In this document: positions 22,679 through 34,173 of the stretch, in pieces | How positions within the stretch are numbered: position 1 is the stretch's first letter | Layout of the letters: every line of letters begins with the position of its first letter | Source of the DNA: Steinernema hermaphroditum | Taxonomy: Eukaryota > Nematoda > Chromadorea > Rhabditida > Steinernematidae | Assembly: GCA_030435675.1 (NCBI GenBank) | Contig: CM059623.1 | Coordinates: 9,326,012-9,390,011, forward strand | Direction: 5' to 3' | DNA length: 64,000 nt | Translations under genes and position numbers: made by a program | The notes under the pieces: generated by a model | Told to the model about the DNA's origin: nothing | Databases searched by the model: none | Seen by the model: the letters and a program-made list of their open reading frames with translations, nothing else

Positions 22679-24896
22679 ATGTTGAGATCGTTCCTTTTCG
22701 CTCTTCTGCTGCTTCTTGCTGAAGCTGTAAGTGATGTCACTCTTTGGGGGCGAAAACCTGTTCTGTAGGTTCGCTTCTACGATTTCGTGCCGAAGGGCGA
22801 ATCACACTTCAATGGAGTACCGGTGGAGAAGTACGCTCGGTCCATGAATCGACTCATCCAGCTCACCCACCAGCTCATGGACGTGGATACGGTAGAGCGT
22901 ATAGAAGGAAGTTGTGGCTATTGTGCTTTAGTCGAATTTCCCCCAATTCGAGGACATGGAGTGGAACCCAAACGCCACGAGTCGTGGCACGAATCCTTTT
23001 CTCTACCAGGGAGACGTCGCCCTCAGCGAAATCCAGCTGGATGCTCTTGTGAAGTGGGAAGCACCTCAAGGCGCATGAACTCTTTGGATATTTCAGAGAT
23101 TTTGAGGATCAGTTGGCTGAGAAAGAAGGTCGCCCTGTGTCAGAACAGCTGTACAGCGTCAGCACCAACCTCTGGCGTCGATTCCCCATCAACTGGTCCA
23201 TCGACTGGCGGTGGCCTCCAGAAGGTGAGGGCCTAGCCACCGATGACGCTAAGTAGTTGTCTTAGGCGGGGTCGCGGCGATTAGAAGAGGAATCGCTCTG
23301 TGGGAAGAGTCGACGTGTGTCACTTTTCGACAAAGCACCAACTTTCGCTACGGTGGAATAGAGTTCTATTATGGAAACGGGTAGGTGACGACAGAACAGT
23401 GGAAAGAAGACTTCATTCCGGCACTTTTGAAAAAGCCGTTTAGTTGAATCTTATCCTTCTCTAGATGCTTTTCGCCCTACGGAAAGATAGACAAGAACCG
23501 CATCTCCATCGGTGCGCACTGCCAGGAAGCCTCTGTGATCGCCCACGAGATCGGACACAGCCTCGGTCTCTTCCACACTCAAGTTCGACCTGATGCTCAG
23601 GACTACGTGCAAGTCTTCTGGAACAACATTCAGCCCGACCAGAGGTTCAACTTCCGATCCCCGCCGGCCTATTTCCGCCCAGCCACCAGAGATATTCCCT
23701 ATGATTTGGGTTCTGCGATGCACTACGGAAGATACGTAGGTTCTGAGTCTCCCACACACTGACCACGCTGACCAGTTCTTCCAAACTCGGCGCGGTCTCA
23801 ACACGATTCTCCCGCTGGACAAGAGGTACTACCAAAGCATGGGCCAACGCGCAGGCTTGTCCTTCACCGACGCCAAGGAGATCAACACGATGTACTGCGA
23901 GAGTAGGGAGCCAGCCCACCGGGAAGCACTGAAGAAGGGTGCTTGCAGATGTCTGTCCACGAAAGCTTGCCTGCCTCCACGGCGGCTACACCGACCCTAA
24001 AGATTGCTCCAAGTGTCGCTGCCCGGACGGCCTTGGGGGAAAGCTCTGCGAGTCGGTGGCGTCGAGCTCGGGTCGATGTGGAGATGCAGAGCTGCGCGCG
24101 ACCAACGGCTACCAAACGTTAAAGATGAATGGAGTTGGCGAGTGTAACTACAGGATTACGGTAGAGGGACAGCATAAACTATGAAGCAAAAACTTTGATT
24201 TTGAGGCGCCCCAAGGACGAAAGGTGGCTTTGGTGCTCGACTGGTCCTACTTCGACGGAGGCAACTTCCAGGACGCCTGCGATTTCAACTACGTCGAACT
24301 CAAATACACTTCGAATCTGCAGTCCGTCGGAGCAAGGTGCCGAGTCTCTACAACGCACCTACCGTGACTTCTTTAGGTTCTGCCATGACTACCGCACCCC
24401 GTCAGTCATAATTCCGGCCGATGAGTCGTCGAATCAAGTGTATATCATCTACCGCTCCGAAAAGAGCGCCTACGGATTCACTCTGAGATACAGATATGGT
24501 ACGGACGAGTCTTTGAGATGGTCTAAGCGGTGATTTTAGAGCCGACGTATCCACCTGCTCCGGTCTCTTCCACCACAAAACGACCGGAAACAACGACTAC
24601 CGCTAGAGGTATGTGGATGACCATGGCGACCAATGACCTCATCTGCTTAAGTGCCATCCGGAACAACGAGGAGCTCGTCGACTTTTGAGGGGTGGGGTCC
24701 CTGGAGCGTCTGCTCCAGTCCATGTGGAGGTTGTGGAACAAGGATCCGCCGCAATCTCAGCGATCCACATAAGTCGCAGCACACGTACTGCAACTTCGAC
24801 CCCTGCCACCACCCGAGCTACTCCTCCCCCTACTGCTGTGGCTCGTTCCACTACAGCTCCTTCCACGGAGTCTGCATTCACAATTCGAAGAACTAG
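22679..24896 (+). CDS. Astacin metalloprotease 2 (signal-pro-astacin-EGF-CUB-TSP1)
   Basis: Same secreted multidomain layout as its neighbours, NAS subgroup V type. Twelve exons (22679-22726, 22769-22891, 22932-23053, 23097-23224, 23266-23380, 23465-23735, 23776-23902, 23949-24160, 24206-24336, 24377-24498, 24540-24608, 24652-24896) give 570 aa. The propeptide carries the Asp switch (YQGDV). The zinc site is HEIGHSLGLFHTQVRPD and the Met-turn SAMHYGRY. EGF module CLHGGYTDPKDCSKC, CUB, a Thr/Pro-rich linker and a TSP1 repeat (WGPWSVCSSPC) follow. The intron before the CUB domain ends in tttgag, a weaker acceptor. AATAAA at 24932-24937. This paralogue keeps the ancestral-looking intron set and is closest to astacin 3; it is bracketed, with nog-1 and rrp-8, by the two hAT-like elements. 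Confidence 0.94.
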
Positions 24897-25183
24897 AAGA
24901 AGAAGATTTTGTATCCTTAATTTATTCTAGAAATAAAAACTGAGATTCTATTAAGAGTGTCACCTTGGCGATTCACTCCGTAACACCTTTTCCCTTGCTA
25001 ATCAGAGCTTGATTGCCTTCCAAAAGAGGCCGAGAACGATCGCTCACTCAACTCATTCGAGTAAAGATAACTGTTGAAGTTACAAAGTAGGGACTTATCC
25101 CTGATGACCGCGATGTAACATGGATTTCAGCTGAGATCACATCTTTTTTTTCACGCCACATCACAGTCGATTTTCTCCTAGGA

Positions 25184-26215
25184 GTAAGCACCAGAGTTGT
25201 CCGGGTACCCGAAAGTTCGGGTACCCGAAACCGAACCCGAACCCGAAACCGAAACTTTCGGGTACCCGAAACCGAAACCGAACCCGAAACCGAAATTTTC
25301 GGGTACCCGAAACCGAAACCGAACCCGAAACCGAAATTTTCGGGTACCCGAAACCGAACCCGAAACCGAAACCGAAATTTTCGGGTACCCGAAACCGAAA
25401 CCGAACCCGAAAAAACCGAAACCGAAACCGAAACTTTCGGGTACCCGAAACCGAAACCGAAACCGAAAACCCGAAGTTGTTTTTGAAGTTGGGGACATTT
25501 TTTTTCCTTTTTTCCCGCAGTCCTTTTCGTGCGTCCTTCAGTTTAAAACTAAACTGTCTATCAACGTGAAACTCTCAGAAAAGGTGGACGTCAAACTGTC
25601 TACAAAGGTTACGAAGTTAATGAACTTGTCGTCGGTGCATCCCACTCATGTTCACGTCATAAGCGCAGACCGACACTTCGGTACCGTTGTGGCGCCACGC
25701 TTACGCCCAAAGTTTGCACTAGCACGATCAAAACGGCGACCGAACGTACGAAATATCCTACTTTTTCTGGAGATCTCGATATCTCAAAGCGCTAATATAG
25801 GTTCTGGGTCTCGCCGCGCTGTGACTGATCGCTTTATGGGGTTTGAAAAAATAAAATCGCGGTTCGACAGTTCCAAAACACCGAAAATCAGGGAAATCCA
25901 ACCGGGAAGTTCGGGTACCCGACCCGAAACCGAACCCGAAACCGAAATTTTCGGGTACCCGAAACCGAACCCGAACCCGAAACCTAAACTTTCGGGTACC
26001 CGAAACCGAAACCGAACCCGAACCCGAAATTTTCGGGTACCCGAAACCGAACCCGAAACCGAAACCGAAATTTTCGGGTACCCGAAACCGAACCCGAAAC
26101 CGAAACCGAAGCGTTCGGGTACCCGACCCGAAAAACCGAAACCGACACCCAAACCCGACCCGAAAACCCGAAAAACCCGACCCGAAAACCCGAACCCGAC
26201 AACTCTGGTAAGCAC
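25184..26215. mobile_element. hAT-like non-autonomous element, copy 2 (element 25192-26207, TSD GTAAGCAC)
   Basis: Also exactly 1016 bp, in opposite orientation to copy 1, with the same CAGAGTTGTC ends and an exact 8-bp duplication GTAAGCAC at 25184-25191 and 26208-26215. It lies between astacins 2 and 3. Compared by their translated frames, the two copies differ by at least two 6-bp repeat-unit changes that cancel in length. Identity elsewhere is near complete, so both insertions are young. A frame of over 300 codons runs through the element in both copies; I attribute it to the 6-bp repeat units and do not call a gene. Confidence 0.9.
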
Positions 26216-26525
26216 TGCGAAAACAGATGGCTCACGGCATCAGCCATAACCCATTACGCAATAGTGTGAAAACCGCAATTTCGAATCACGATCATAAAAC
26301 TATCGTTGAGCAAGACGTCCCTATCAGAGGATGCTACACTTCAAGATAAGAAACCACGGGAATCGTGCTCGCAGTGACCCAGCACCTGACCCGATCTTCG
26401 GTTCACGTGGTTCAGCCGATAGGAGTCGAATTTCGACTTCTTTTCGATCACTTCCTCGCTCTGATAACCGATCACATTCTGGACCTACAACTGCCGCTAG
26501 ATAAGGTCACATGGCTTCTGAGTCC

Positions 26526-26532
26526 TATAAAG
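26526..26532 (+). promoter_or_regulatory. TATA box of astacin 3
   Basis: TATAAAG 43 bp before the ATG, the same spacing as in astacin 2. Confidence 0.6.
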
Positions 26533-26568
26533 TGCTGCAATCGTGGGTCCCAATCACTCTGCTGCAGA

Positions 26569-28730
26569 ATGCTGACACTAACCACATTCTTCGCCTTTGT
26601 TCTCCTTGCTGGGGCTGTAAGTGATGTCACTCTTTGGGAGCAAAAACCTGTTCTGTAGGTTCGCTTCCACGATTTCGTCCCGAAGGGCGAATCACACTTC
26701 AATGGGGTCCCGGTGGAGAAGTACGGTCGGTCCATGAATCGACTCATCCACCTCACCCAGAAGCTTGTGGACATGGATACGGTAGAATCGTACCTTCCCC
26801 GATTCGAGGGCATGGAGTGGAACCCAAACGCTACGAGTCCCGATATGAATCCTTTTCTTTATCAGGGAGATATCAACCTTACCGAATCTCAACTAGATGC
26901 TCTTGTTGAGTAGGAAGAGCCACTTCACACTTATCCTCTGTGGATATTTCAGAGATTTTGAGGTTCAGCTGGCTGAGAAAGAAGGTCGCCCAGTGCCAGA
27001 ACGACTCTACAGTGCGAACATCAATTTGTGGTCCCAGTTCCCTATCTCCTGGTCCATTGACTCCCAGAGACCACCCGATGGTCAGTTGCCAAACCAAACA
27101 GGTCCTTAGACGGTTTTCAGGAGGACTAGCTGCAGTTCAGCGGGGCATCGTCATGTGGGAGAAGTCGACTTGCATCACCTTTAGGCAAAGCTCTGACCAC
27201 AGCAGTGGAGGAATGATCTTCTTCTCTGGATCGGGGTAGAGAAACCCGGAGAGCCACGTGCCACCTTGTTGTGTTTCAGGTGTAGTTCGCCGATTGGGAA
27301 AGCGAGCCTCAACTACGTCTCCATCGGTCCACGCTGCGGAGACCCGGCGGTGGTTGCGCACGAGATCGGACACAGCCTCGGACTCTTTCACACCCAAACT
27401 CGGCCTGATGCCGACAAGCACGTCAACATCTTCTGGCAGAACATCCAGCAGGGAATGCAGTACAACTACAAACCCCCATCGGCCAACTTCCGCGCCACCA
27501 ACAGGGGCATTCCCTACGATTTGGGATCTGTAATGCACTATGGGAGAACAGTAGATCGTGATTCGTGATGAGATTGGGTGAAGTTGCTAATTGTAGGGTT
27601 TTCCAATTCGTTATGATCTCATCACAATGCAGCCGATCCACAGAAACTACGACCAGAGCATGGGCCAGCGGGCGTCCATCGCGTTCACGGATGCGAAGGA
27701 AGTCAATCTGATGTACTGCAACCGTAAGAACCCGATCCGGAGAATGTCGTTTCCCCTGAAAGCACCTTTAGACATCTGTCGCCAACAGCTTCCGTGCCTC
27801 CACGGCGGCTACACCGACCCTAAAGATTGCTCCAAGTGTCGATGTCCCGATGGGCTGGGTGGGACGCTCTGCGAATCGGTGGCTCCGAGTCCGTCCAGTT
27901 GTGGAAAGGGAGAACTCGAAGCCAGCAGTGACTACCACACTCTGACTATGAACGGTGTCGGCCGCTGCAACTACAAGATAACGGTAGGGCGATTTCGTTG
28001 TTCTGTGTAGTGAACTGAGGTTTCTAGTCCCCGCAGGGAAGGAAGGTGGCTCTGGTGCTCGACTGGTCCGCTTTCGATGGAGGAAACTTCGACAACGCCT
28101 GTGACTTCAACTTCGTCGAGCTGAAATACTCTTCGCAGCTTCAAACTGCGGGAGCCAGGTACTCTTCCACACAATGCATCGTCACTGAACCCCTCTCTAG
28201 GTTTTGCAACTACTACCGTACACCAGCCGTCACCGTTCCGGGCCACCAATCATCAAATCAGGTTTACATTATCTATAGTTCCCAGCAAAGTCAGTACGGA
28301 TTCTCGCTGAGATACAGATACGGTAGGAGAACAACCGTAGTTATTAGTGTGTCACAAATTTCAAGAACCGCAAGACTCTTCTCCGCCGACGATCACCCCG
28401 GAGAGTATCGTCGCCACCGACAGATCGGAGACAAGTCAAAGCACGACCCCACCTGGACTTGTGACTCTGACCACGCAGAATCCCGCGAACGCAACTCATT
28501 CCTCCACATCCTTCGCACCCATTCAGTGGGGTCCATGGAGCGGATGCTCTCTGGCTTGTGGAGGCTGTGGAAGACGCATTCGCTACAGTATCAACGATCC
28601 GAACACGTGGGAGCAGAGTTACTGCAACTTCAATCCCTGCTACCACCCCAACTACCCCTACCCGTACTGCTGCGGTCCTTTTTTCTACGATCAGTTCTAT
28701 GGGCAATGTGTGCATGAAAGTAGTGGATAG
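26569..28730 (+). CDS. Astacin metalloprotease 3 (signal-pro-astacin-EGF-CUB-TSP1)
   Basis: Close paralogue of astacin 2. Ten exons (26569-26616, 26659-26909, 26953-27080, 27121-27235, 27280-27550, 27597-27723, 27772-27983, 28028-28158, 28201-28322, 28366-28730) give 589 aa. Zinc site HEIGHSLGLFHTQTRPD, Met-turn SVMHYGRT, propeptide switch YQGDI, then EGF, CUB, a long Ser/Thr/Pro linker and TSP1 (WGPWSGCSLAC). Two introns present in astacin 2 are missing. One, in the propeptide, left six extra bases (two residues, VE) behind. Intron 1 matches that of astacin 2 at 40 of 42 positions. The gene lies directly downstream of hAT-like copy 2 with about 350 bp of its own 5' flank. Confidence 0.94.
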
Positions 28731-31085
28731 GAGGAAAAGGGATCGACTTTGGGCAGATGTAAATACTGTTTTATATGACTAGTTGAACTTGAAGTAGCCG
28801 TAAATTTCTTCGATCTTCTTTCTCTGTTCCAACTGGCACCTCCGTTTCAATAAGTATCGCAAGCTGTCCTAGCAACTTTCCTTCCATTCCTTGGCCTCAA
28901 ACATGCTGTTTGCATCGAGCGTCCACTGTGACCGGGAAAGTCCGTCCAACTGCAGCTATTTAGCTTGCGCAACGTCGCTGTCTCCGGCTTGCGTAACGCT
29001 AATCTCCACATTTGGACTTGAGGTCAGATGATTTATTTGTTTTTTGCGAGATTTCTGCGTTGCGTGTCCTTCCAAAGCTGTTCCCTCCAAAACGCCATCT
29101 GGGCGTGGTCCACCAGCCGCGCCTTCACCAAACGGCCAGTCGCCGCGGCGTTACCGTAACCCGGCGAGCAGCCGGGCACCGTCGCCGCCGTCCGCAATCA
29201 GCTATCTGGCGACGCGTTGCGCAACGCGCGAAAGCCTCTACAGATGCTGTTGACACGAAAGACGCAGGAACAAAGCGGACAACAGCAGATCCACCCGCGC
29301 AATCGTCGCGTTTGATCGATGGGTGTCGTTAATGAAGGTCGGAGGCGCGTTGCCGAGTAATTAAGACTTGTGGGAGTGGAGTGGAGGTGTGAGGGAAGAC
29401 GAAGGTGCGAGGACTGGAGTTCTCATTTTGACGGAACGGCTGCGAAATGAGTCAAACTGCGTGATGCGCAGACGAGTCCGTTTACCATAGAGAAGAAGCG
29501 ACGATACATGCAAAAGATGAGCAAGTTTCTTATATTTGAAACAGAGCCTACCGTAATCAAAATTCTAACCTTCTTATGTGGCTTAAACGCACTGTAAAAA
29601 CTTCTGATTGAAAAGTGAAACCTAACTTCTGCATCGGGCACCTTATTTGATGGCTTGATGCCCGCCTTAACGCTTAATGACACACGTTCATCGTTCTCCA
29701 GCCCACTGAAATGTTGCAGCCGTACACGACTGCCATCTCTCACTTCATGTCCACGTTCATTCTACCTGCCCTCCACTAATCCAATTGATCTCTGATGCCT
29801 TAGTAGTCCCGGACTCTCGACCTCCCCGACGTCCTCTACACCGTATCTCCGTCTCCTCCACCGCCTGCGACGGCATCTGTTCGTGTGTCGCGCGGTGGGT
29901 CAAGCTGTGTGCCGACGGTTTCTTCTTCGCGGCGGACAAACAACAGCAGCACGACCTGTGGAGTAATAACAGACGACGCCGGATTAGATAAGGGCCCGGC
30001 GAGAGTCGCCGCCAAGCGCCGAGAGTGGAGGCGCGCGAGAGGGTTAGGTAATGCTCGACGACGACGACGGTCAGTTCCTCGTTGGTCAGTGATCGCAAAA
30101 AGGAGCGTTTCGCGTAAACAACTCGAGAAGGAGCGGTTAGGCGGTGCGCCGAAAGGCCGAGATGATTGACCGTTGCGATTCGAGAAAAGCGGACAATGGG
30201 CCAGGGATGAGGGCCGTGAGGTGAGAAGAAGCGGTGAATGGGGATTACGGTAAAGTGGTTTGGAGGGGAAGAGAAGTGAAAAGTGGATTAGAAAGCCGAC
30301 AGGCGGTGACTGACTGATGGGATAGAGGGTATCTTGAAAGGCATTAGAAGTTATAGAATCAGTTAAATCAGAATTAACAACGTTCGCTTTACTGTGCACA
30401 TGAAATCCTGTAATTACGCCCTGACAGACGGAGCAATTCATCCTGATTTTCTTTGCTAAATGCCCAAGAAGGTACCATGCCGTCTCCCTCCGTCTTCTTC
30501 ACTTTCTCTTAGCACCTCTAACTTTTCAGCTTTTCGCACTTCCTGTGTTCATCTGTTCTCACATTTTCTGAGATTTTGACATGGCGACTGACCTTCACAG
30601 CGTGACATCCTCTGGGTTACCGTATCCCATCAGCATGCCATGTGCCGACATATCGGCCCCATCGAAATTCAAAATGTCCTCCGAGATTTAAGCGCGGATC
30701 ACATCTGCCGGAATTCGACAATTTCGGCAATCCCGACGACCACCAACGGCGACAGATGGATCGTATGCAAATTCGGGCAATTAATTCATCCGGCGCGCCC
30801 GTGGGGACCGAATCTCTCCAGCTATCTGCGATTGCGCGGTCGGCGCCTAGGCCCCCGCCTGCACTATCCCTCTCAATTAGCATATGGCCACCCAGCCGAG
30901 GAACGTCGGCCGATCGATCCCGTTTTTTGTGGGCGGCGAAACAGTTCCCATCCTCTCCCGCATCGCCTCCTAGCCTCTGATCGTCTTGGGCCACGCGCGC
31001 GACCGCCGCCGCGCATAACGGTCAGTCGACGTCGGCGACTGTTCGCCGATCGCCTCTTCTTGTCCAAATCCTCTCCCTCTCGACG
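28731..31085. other. Intergenic, 2.4 kb, GC-rich in part
   Basis: Between astacin 3 and the FAR1-type gene. Blocks 29050-29300, 29810-30130 and 30780-31085 are GC-rich and give many overlapping frames; the longest is minus 29836-30441. I see no domain, splice logic or RNA gene. This may be promoter and 5' regulatory sequence of the downstream transcription-factor-like gene. Confidence 0.45.
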
Positions 31086-33326
31086 ATGGAGCGTTGCGCA
31101 ACGCTGCAGAACCCGACGGCGAAGTGGGTCCTCGCCCACGGCGTCTCCCCCTTCGGCATCTACGACGCCGCGAAGCCCTCGCCGAAGGAACCCTCTCCGG
31201 ACGCACACCTAAGCGACAGCCCCTCATCCTCGCGGTCCCCAGGGCACTCCGATGACGACACCCACTCGAGGGGATCTCCCAGCTCCCTCAAAGAGGTAGA
31301 CGAAACTCCGCTAATCCCGTTCTAATTGGCACCTTCAGAACGTGGCCGACATCAAAATGGAGACGGACGACCAGCTGGCTGGTCCCTCCTCCTCAGAATC
31401 CACTGTGCCCCTCACCAAGCCCCTGAAGGTCGAAGTCGACGACGTCAACGACCGAATCATCGCCGCCAAAATCCACCAAAACGCCAAGTTCCACTCGTAG
31501 GTCGTCCCTCCTGTGGGCGCTCCTAAGAGACCCGTTCAGATTTGCCGAGTTCCACGAGGCCCTCGAGGCGTGGAAACGCGTCGGCTTCCACAGTTTCCGC
31601 ATCGCCAGCAGCGAGAAGATGAAGTCGGCGAACCAGGCGCTCATGGACCGTATCGTCTACCGCTACGTCGTCTACCACTGCGCCCACTACGGGCCACCCC
31701 GAATGAGAGGTCAGTTCGGGCTCCTGCCACACATCTGCTCGCGGCACACATTTGTCGCGCAGCGACAGCTGCTAATAGCGGTCAGCGCCGGCGCGGAGCT
31801 CCTTGACCCGCAGGGAACGTCGCGCGGAAATTGGGCGCCGAAAAACGCGTCCAAAAATGCGCGACGACAACAGATGTCTGCCGGTGGAGGGCATCTGTCG
31901 AGAGCGCCGAGGCAGCTGGTCGCGTGACGACCCTCGAGTTCTTCGCCCTAATAGGACGTTTTGTGGCGTGACTAAATGGGCTTTCGGCGGAGGGAGGGAT
32001 GATTGGATTACGCGCGGAGAGGTGGATTTATGCGTTCTTCGTCGTGATATATCGCCCGGGAAGAAATTTGGATTTCTCAAAGGGGGTGGCGTAGTGAATT
32101 ACAGTAGTTCTTTGCGTTTCAAACGTTGAAAAATGAGGGGAAAAGGGGCAAAATAAGCGCCATTTTAGGGCTCTTAATGAGAGCCAGGTCAATTACCTCA
32201 AAAAAGACACCACTTCCATTGTTTGATCACCGATCGTAATCCATCACAATTATCCCAACTTCGAACAGTCCTGGTCCTCTCATCCGACCGTAGCCAGCTG
32301 TTTTCAGCGTCGTCCCCTGCGCGCTGACCTATCTGCCCCGGTATCTGGCCACTAAACTTTGTTTTTCACTTCGGCCGCGCGCGGGTGGGTCAACCGATTA
32401 CGCAATCGCTGGCAGCGGAGGGTCCAACGCGTAAACAACCAGACCGTTACCGTAACCTTCTTGCAGGCGACGGCCACCGACCCAACCAGAACTATCTGCC
32501 ATGCGGGTGCAAGGCGATGATGAGGCTGAACTACTCGCACGAAGAGGACGTTCTAAGGCTCACTTCGCTGACAGCCACCCACACGAACCACGAGGTGAAC
32601 TGGGAGACCTTCTCGAGGATCAATTCGAAGACGCGGCGGAGCCACATCCACGGCGAGTTCCACTCCCCCGTAACGCCGAAGCAGAAGACCCCCGCCTCCA
32701 GTCCGGCCTCCACGTCTCCTCCAGTGGCATCGGTGCCCCTCCAAGCGCCTGTGGTCACCCCGGCCTCCCAGTGGAGCCCTCCGCTTCTGGGAAACCCATC
32801 CATCGCCTCCCTTCTTGCCCTCCAACAGCAGCAGATGATGCAGCGCCAGCAGGCTGCCCTCGATATGCTGGCCCTGCAGAGGGGAGCGCAGACCGTTCCG
32901 GTTAACCCAGCACAGCCTAACCAGATCCTTCCTCTTCTTCAGGTAGATAACTTTCCCTCTAAACACCTCTAATCCACCTCCCTTCAGAACTTCCTGGGTC
33001 TTCCCTCTCCCAGCCAGCAGTCCCCTCCTCTGGCCTGCATTCCCCCTCTCCAGTTCGAACGACCAAAGGTGGAATCGGCCAAAATCCCCGATTCCACGCC
33101 GATAGACCTCTCCATCAAACTGCCCCAGCCAATCGCCCAGAACCCGACGCAGTGCCTCGAGGCCAGCGAGACCCTCAACAGGTTCCTACTGGCCAACGAG
33201 AAGACGAAACTCGTAGGGGACGTCGTGGCGAAGCTGACCGAAGTGATGAACCGCTCGGCGGACATCCGCGACGTCCGCGCGAAGGTGGGCCAGCTGCAGA
33301 CGCTGATCAGCATCTGGGAGAACTGA
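31086..33326 (+). CDS. FAR1/ZSWIM1-3-type DNA-binding-domain protein, putative transcription factor
   Basis: Exons 31086-31295, 31339-31496, 31540-31709, 32467-32942 and 32988-33326 join to 450 aa. Residues 110-240 match the N-terminal domain of ZSWIM1/ZSWIM3 and FAR1-like proteins: FAEFHEALEAWKRVGFHSF, then RIVYRYVVYHCAHYG, then RPNQNYLPCGCKAMMRLNY, then LTATHTNHEV. The Cys/His spacing (CAH, CGC, HTNH) suggests a zinc-bound WRKY-GCM-like fold. A Ser/Pro-rich N-terminus, a Gln-rich middle (LLALQQQQMMQRQQAAL) and a helical C-terminus (REVRAKVGQL-like) surround it. A PIDLS sequence fits the PxDLS consensus bound by CtBP corepressors, suggesting repression. The third intron is long (757 bp, 31710-32466) and holds no gene. 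The start ATG is the first in frame; an earlier exon cannot be excluded. Confidence 0.8.
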
Positions 33327-34129
33327 ATCCGATGACGCTTTAATCCGTGCCTCCGAATACGTGTGAAAGACTACCGTTTCCGATACTGTGTATGTATGTA
33401 AATTGCCCTATCGATGACAGTGACTGTAAAATAATTGACTAGAGTGTGATTAGTAGTGACTAATGATAAATACGGTTAATACGTGCTCGAATGCAATTCC
33501 CAACCCAAGAAATCCACTTTAGACAGATAGACCAAAAGGGTCACTATAGACAGAACTTTGGGACGTCAGTTCGGAGAGCGTCAAAACGCGAGAGCGGTCG
33601 GAAAACGAACGAAACTGACCGCTTTGAATGGCCTTCTAGATGATTGCTAGACTTCTTTCTAAAGTGCCTTTTTATCTGCAAACAAAACCTGTATGAAATT
33701 GTAGTTTGGTGCGGCAGTTATCTCGAAGAACATTTCAAAATCTCACAGATTAGCGAAAAGGCAAACAAAAGCCATCACATTATACTGTATTCAAATCTTC
33801 CATTTCGCTCTTTTTTGCCTCGAAAGTAGCCGCGTATCACTGCCACGTGGACAATAGAAATGCACTTGTTCATGAACATAACAAAACGTTCGTGACAGAA
33901 TGTTTGTTTAATTAGTCTGGCCCGAAGCCACTTCGTGTTTGCACTGTTCGACAACTGATCTCCAGGCGCGCCCTGAGGTGATTCACGGACAATTCGCCCG
34001 ACTTTTTCCCCATGACTCCGCTTCCGAACGGATGACTCAGCGCCAGCTTTCCGGTCACCGCGCGCGGGGACTGGTCGCCTGAGGGCCGCAGCCGGGAACT
34101 AGTCCGTGGGTTGGGTAATCTGGCGCGAT
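33327..34129. other. Intergenic
   Basis: About 0.8 kb of AT-rich sequence, turning GC-rich near 34000. Only short frames are present, and no repeat or RNA gene was seen. Confidence 0.5.
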
Positions 34130-34136
34130 TATAAAG
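34130..34136 (+). promoter_or_regulatory. TATA box of the chitin-binding/EB gene
   Basis: TATAAAG 44 bp before the ATG, matching the spacing at the astacin and protease genes. Confidence 0.6.
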
Positions 34137-34173
34137 GATAGGAAGAGGCACAGTTCCTCACCGTCGCTCAGCC

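Noticed and set aside
29836..30441. 201-codon minus-strand frame
   Set aside because: Lies in a GC-rich non-coding tract, with Arg/Pro/Ser-rich composition, no domain and no splice support.
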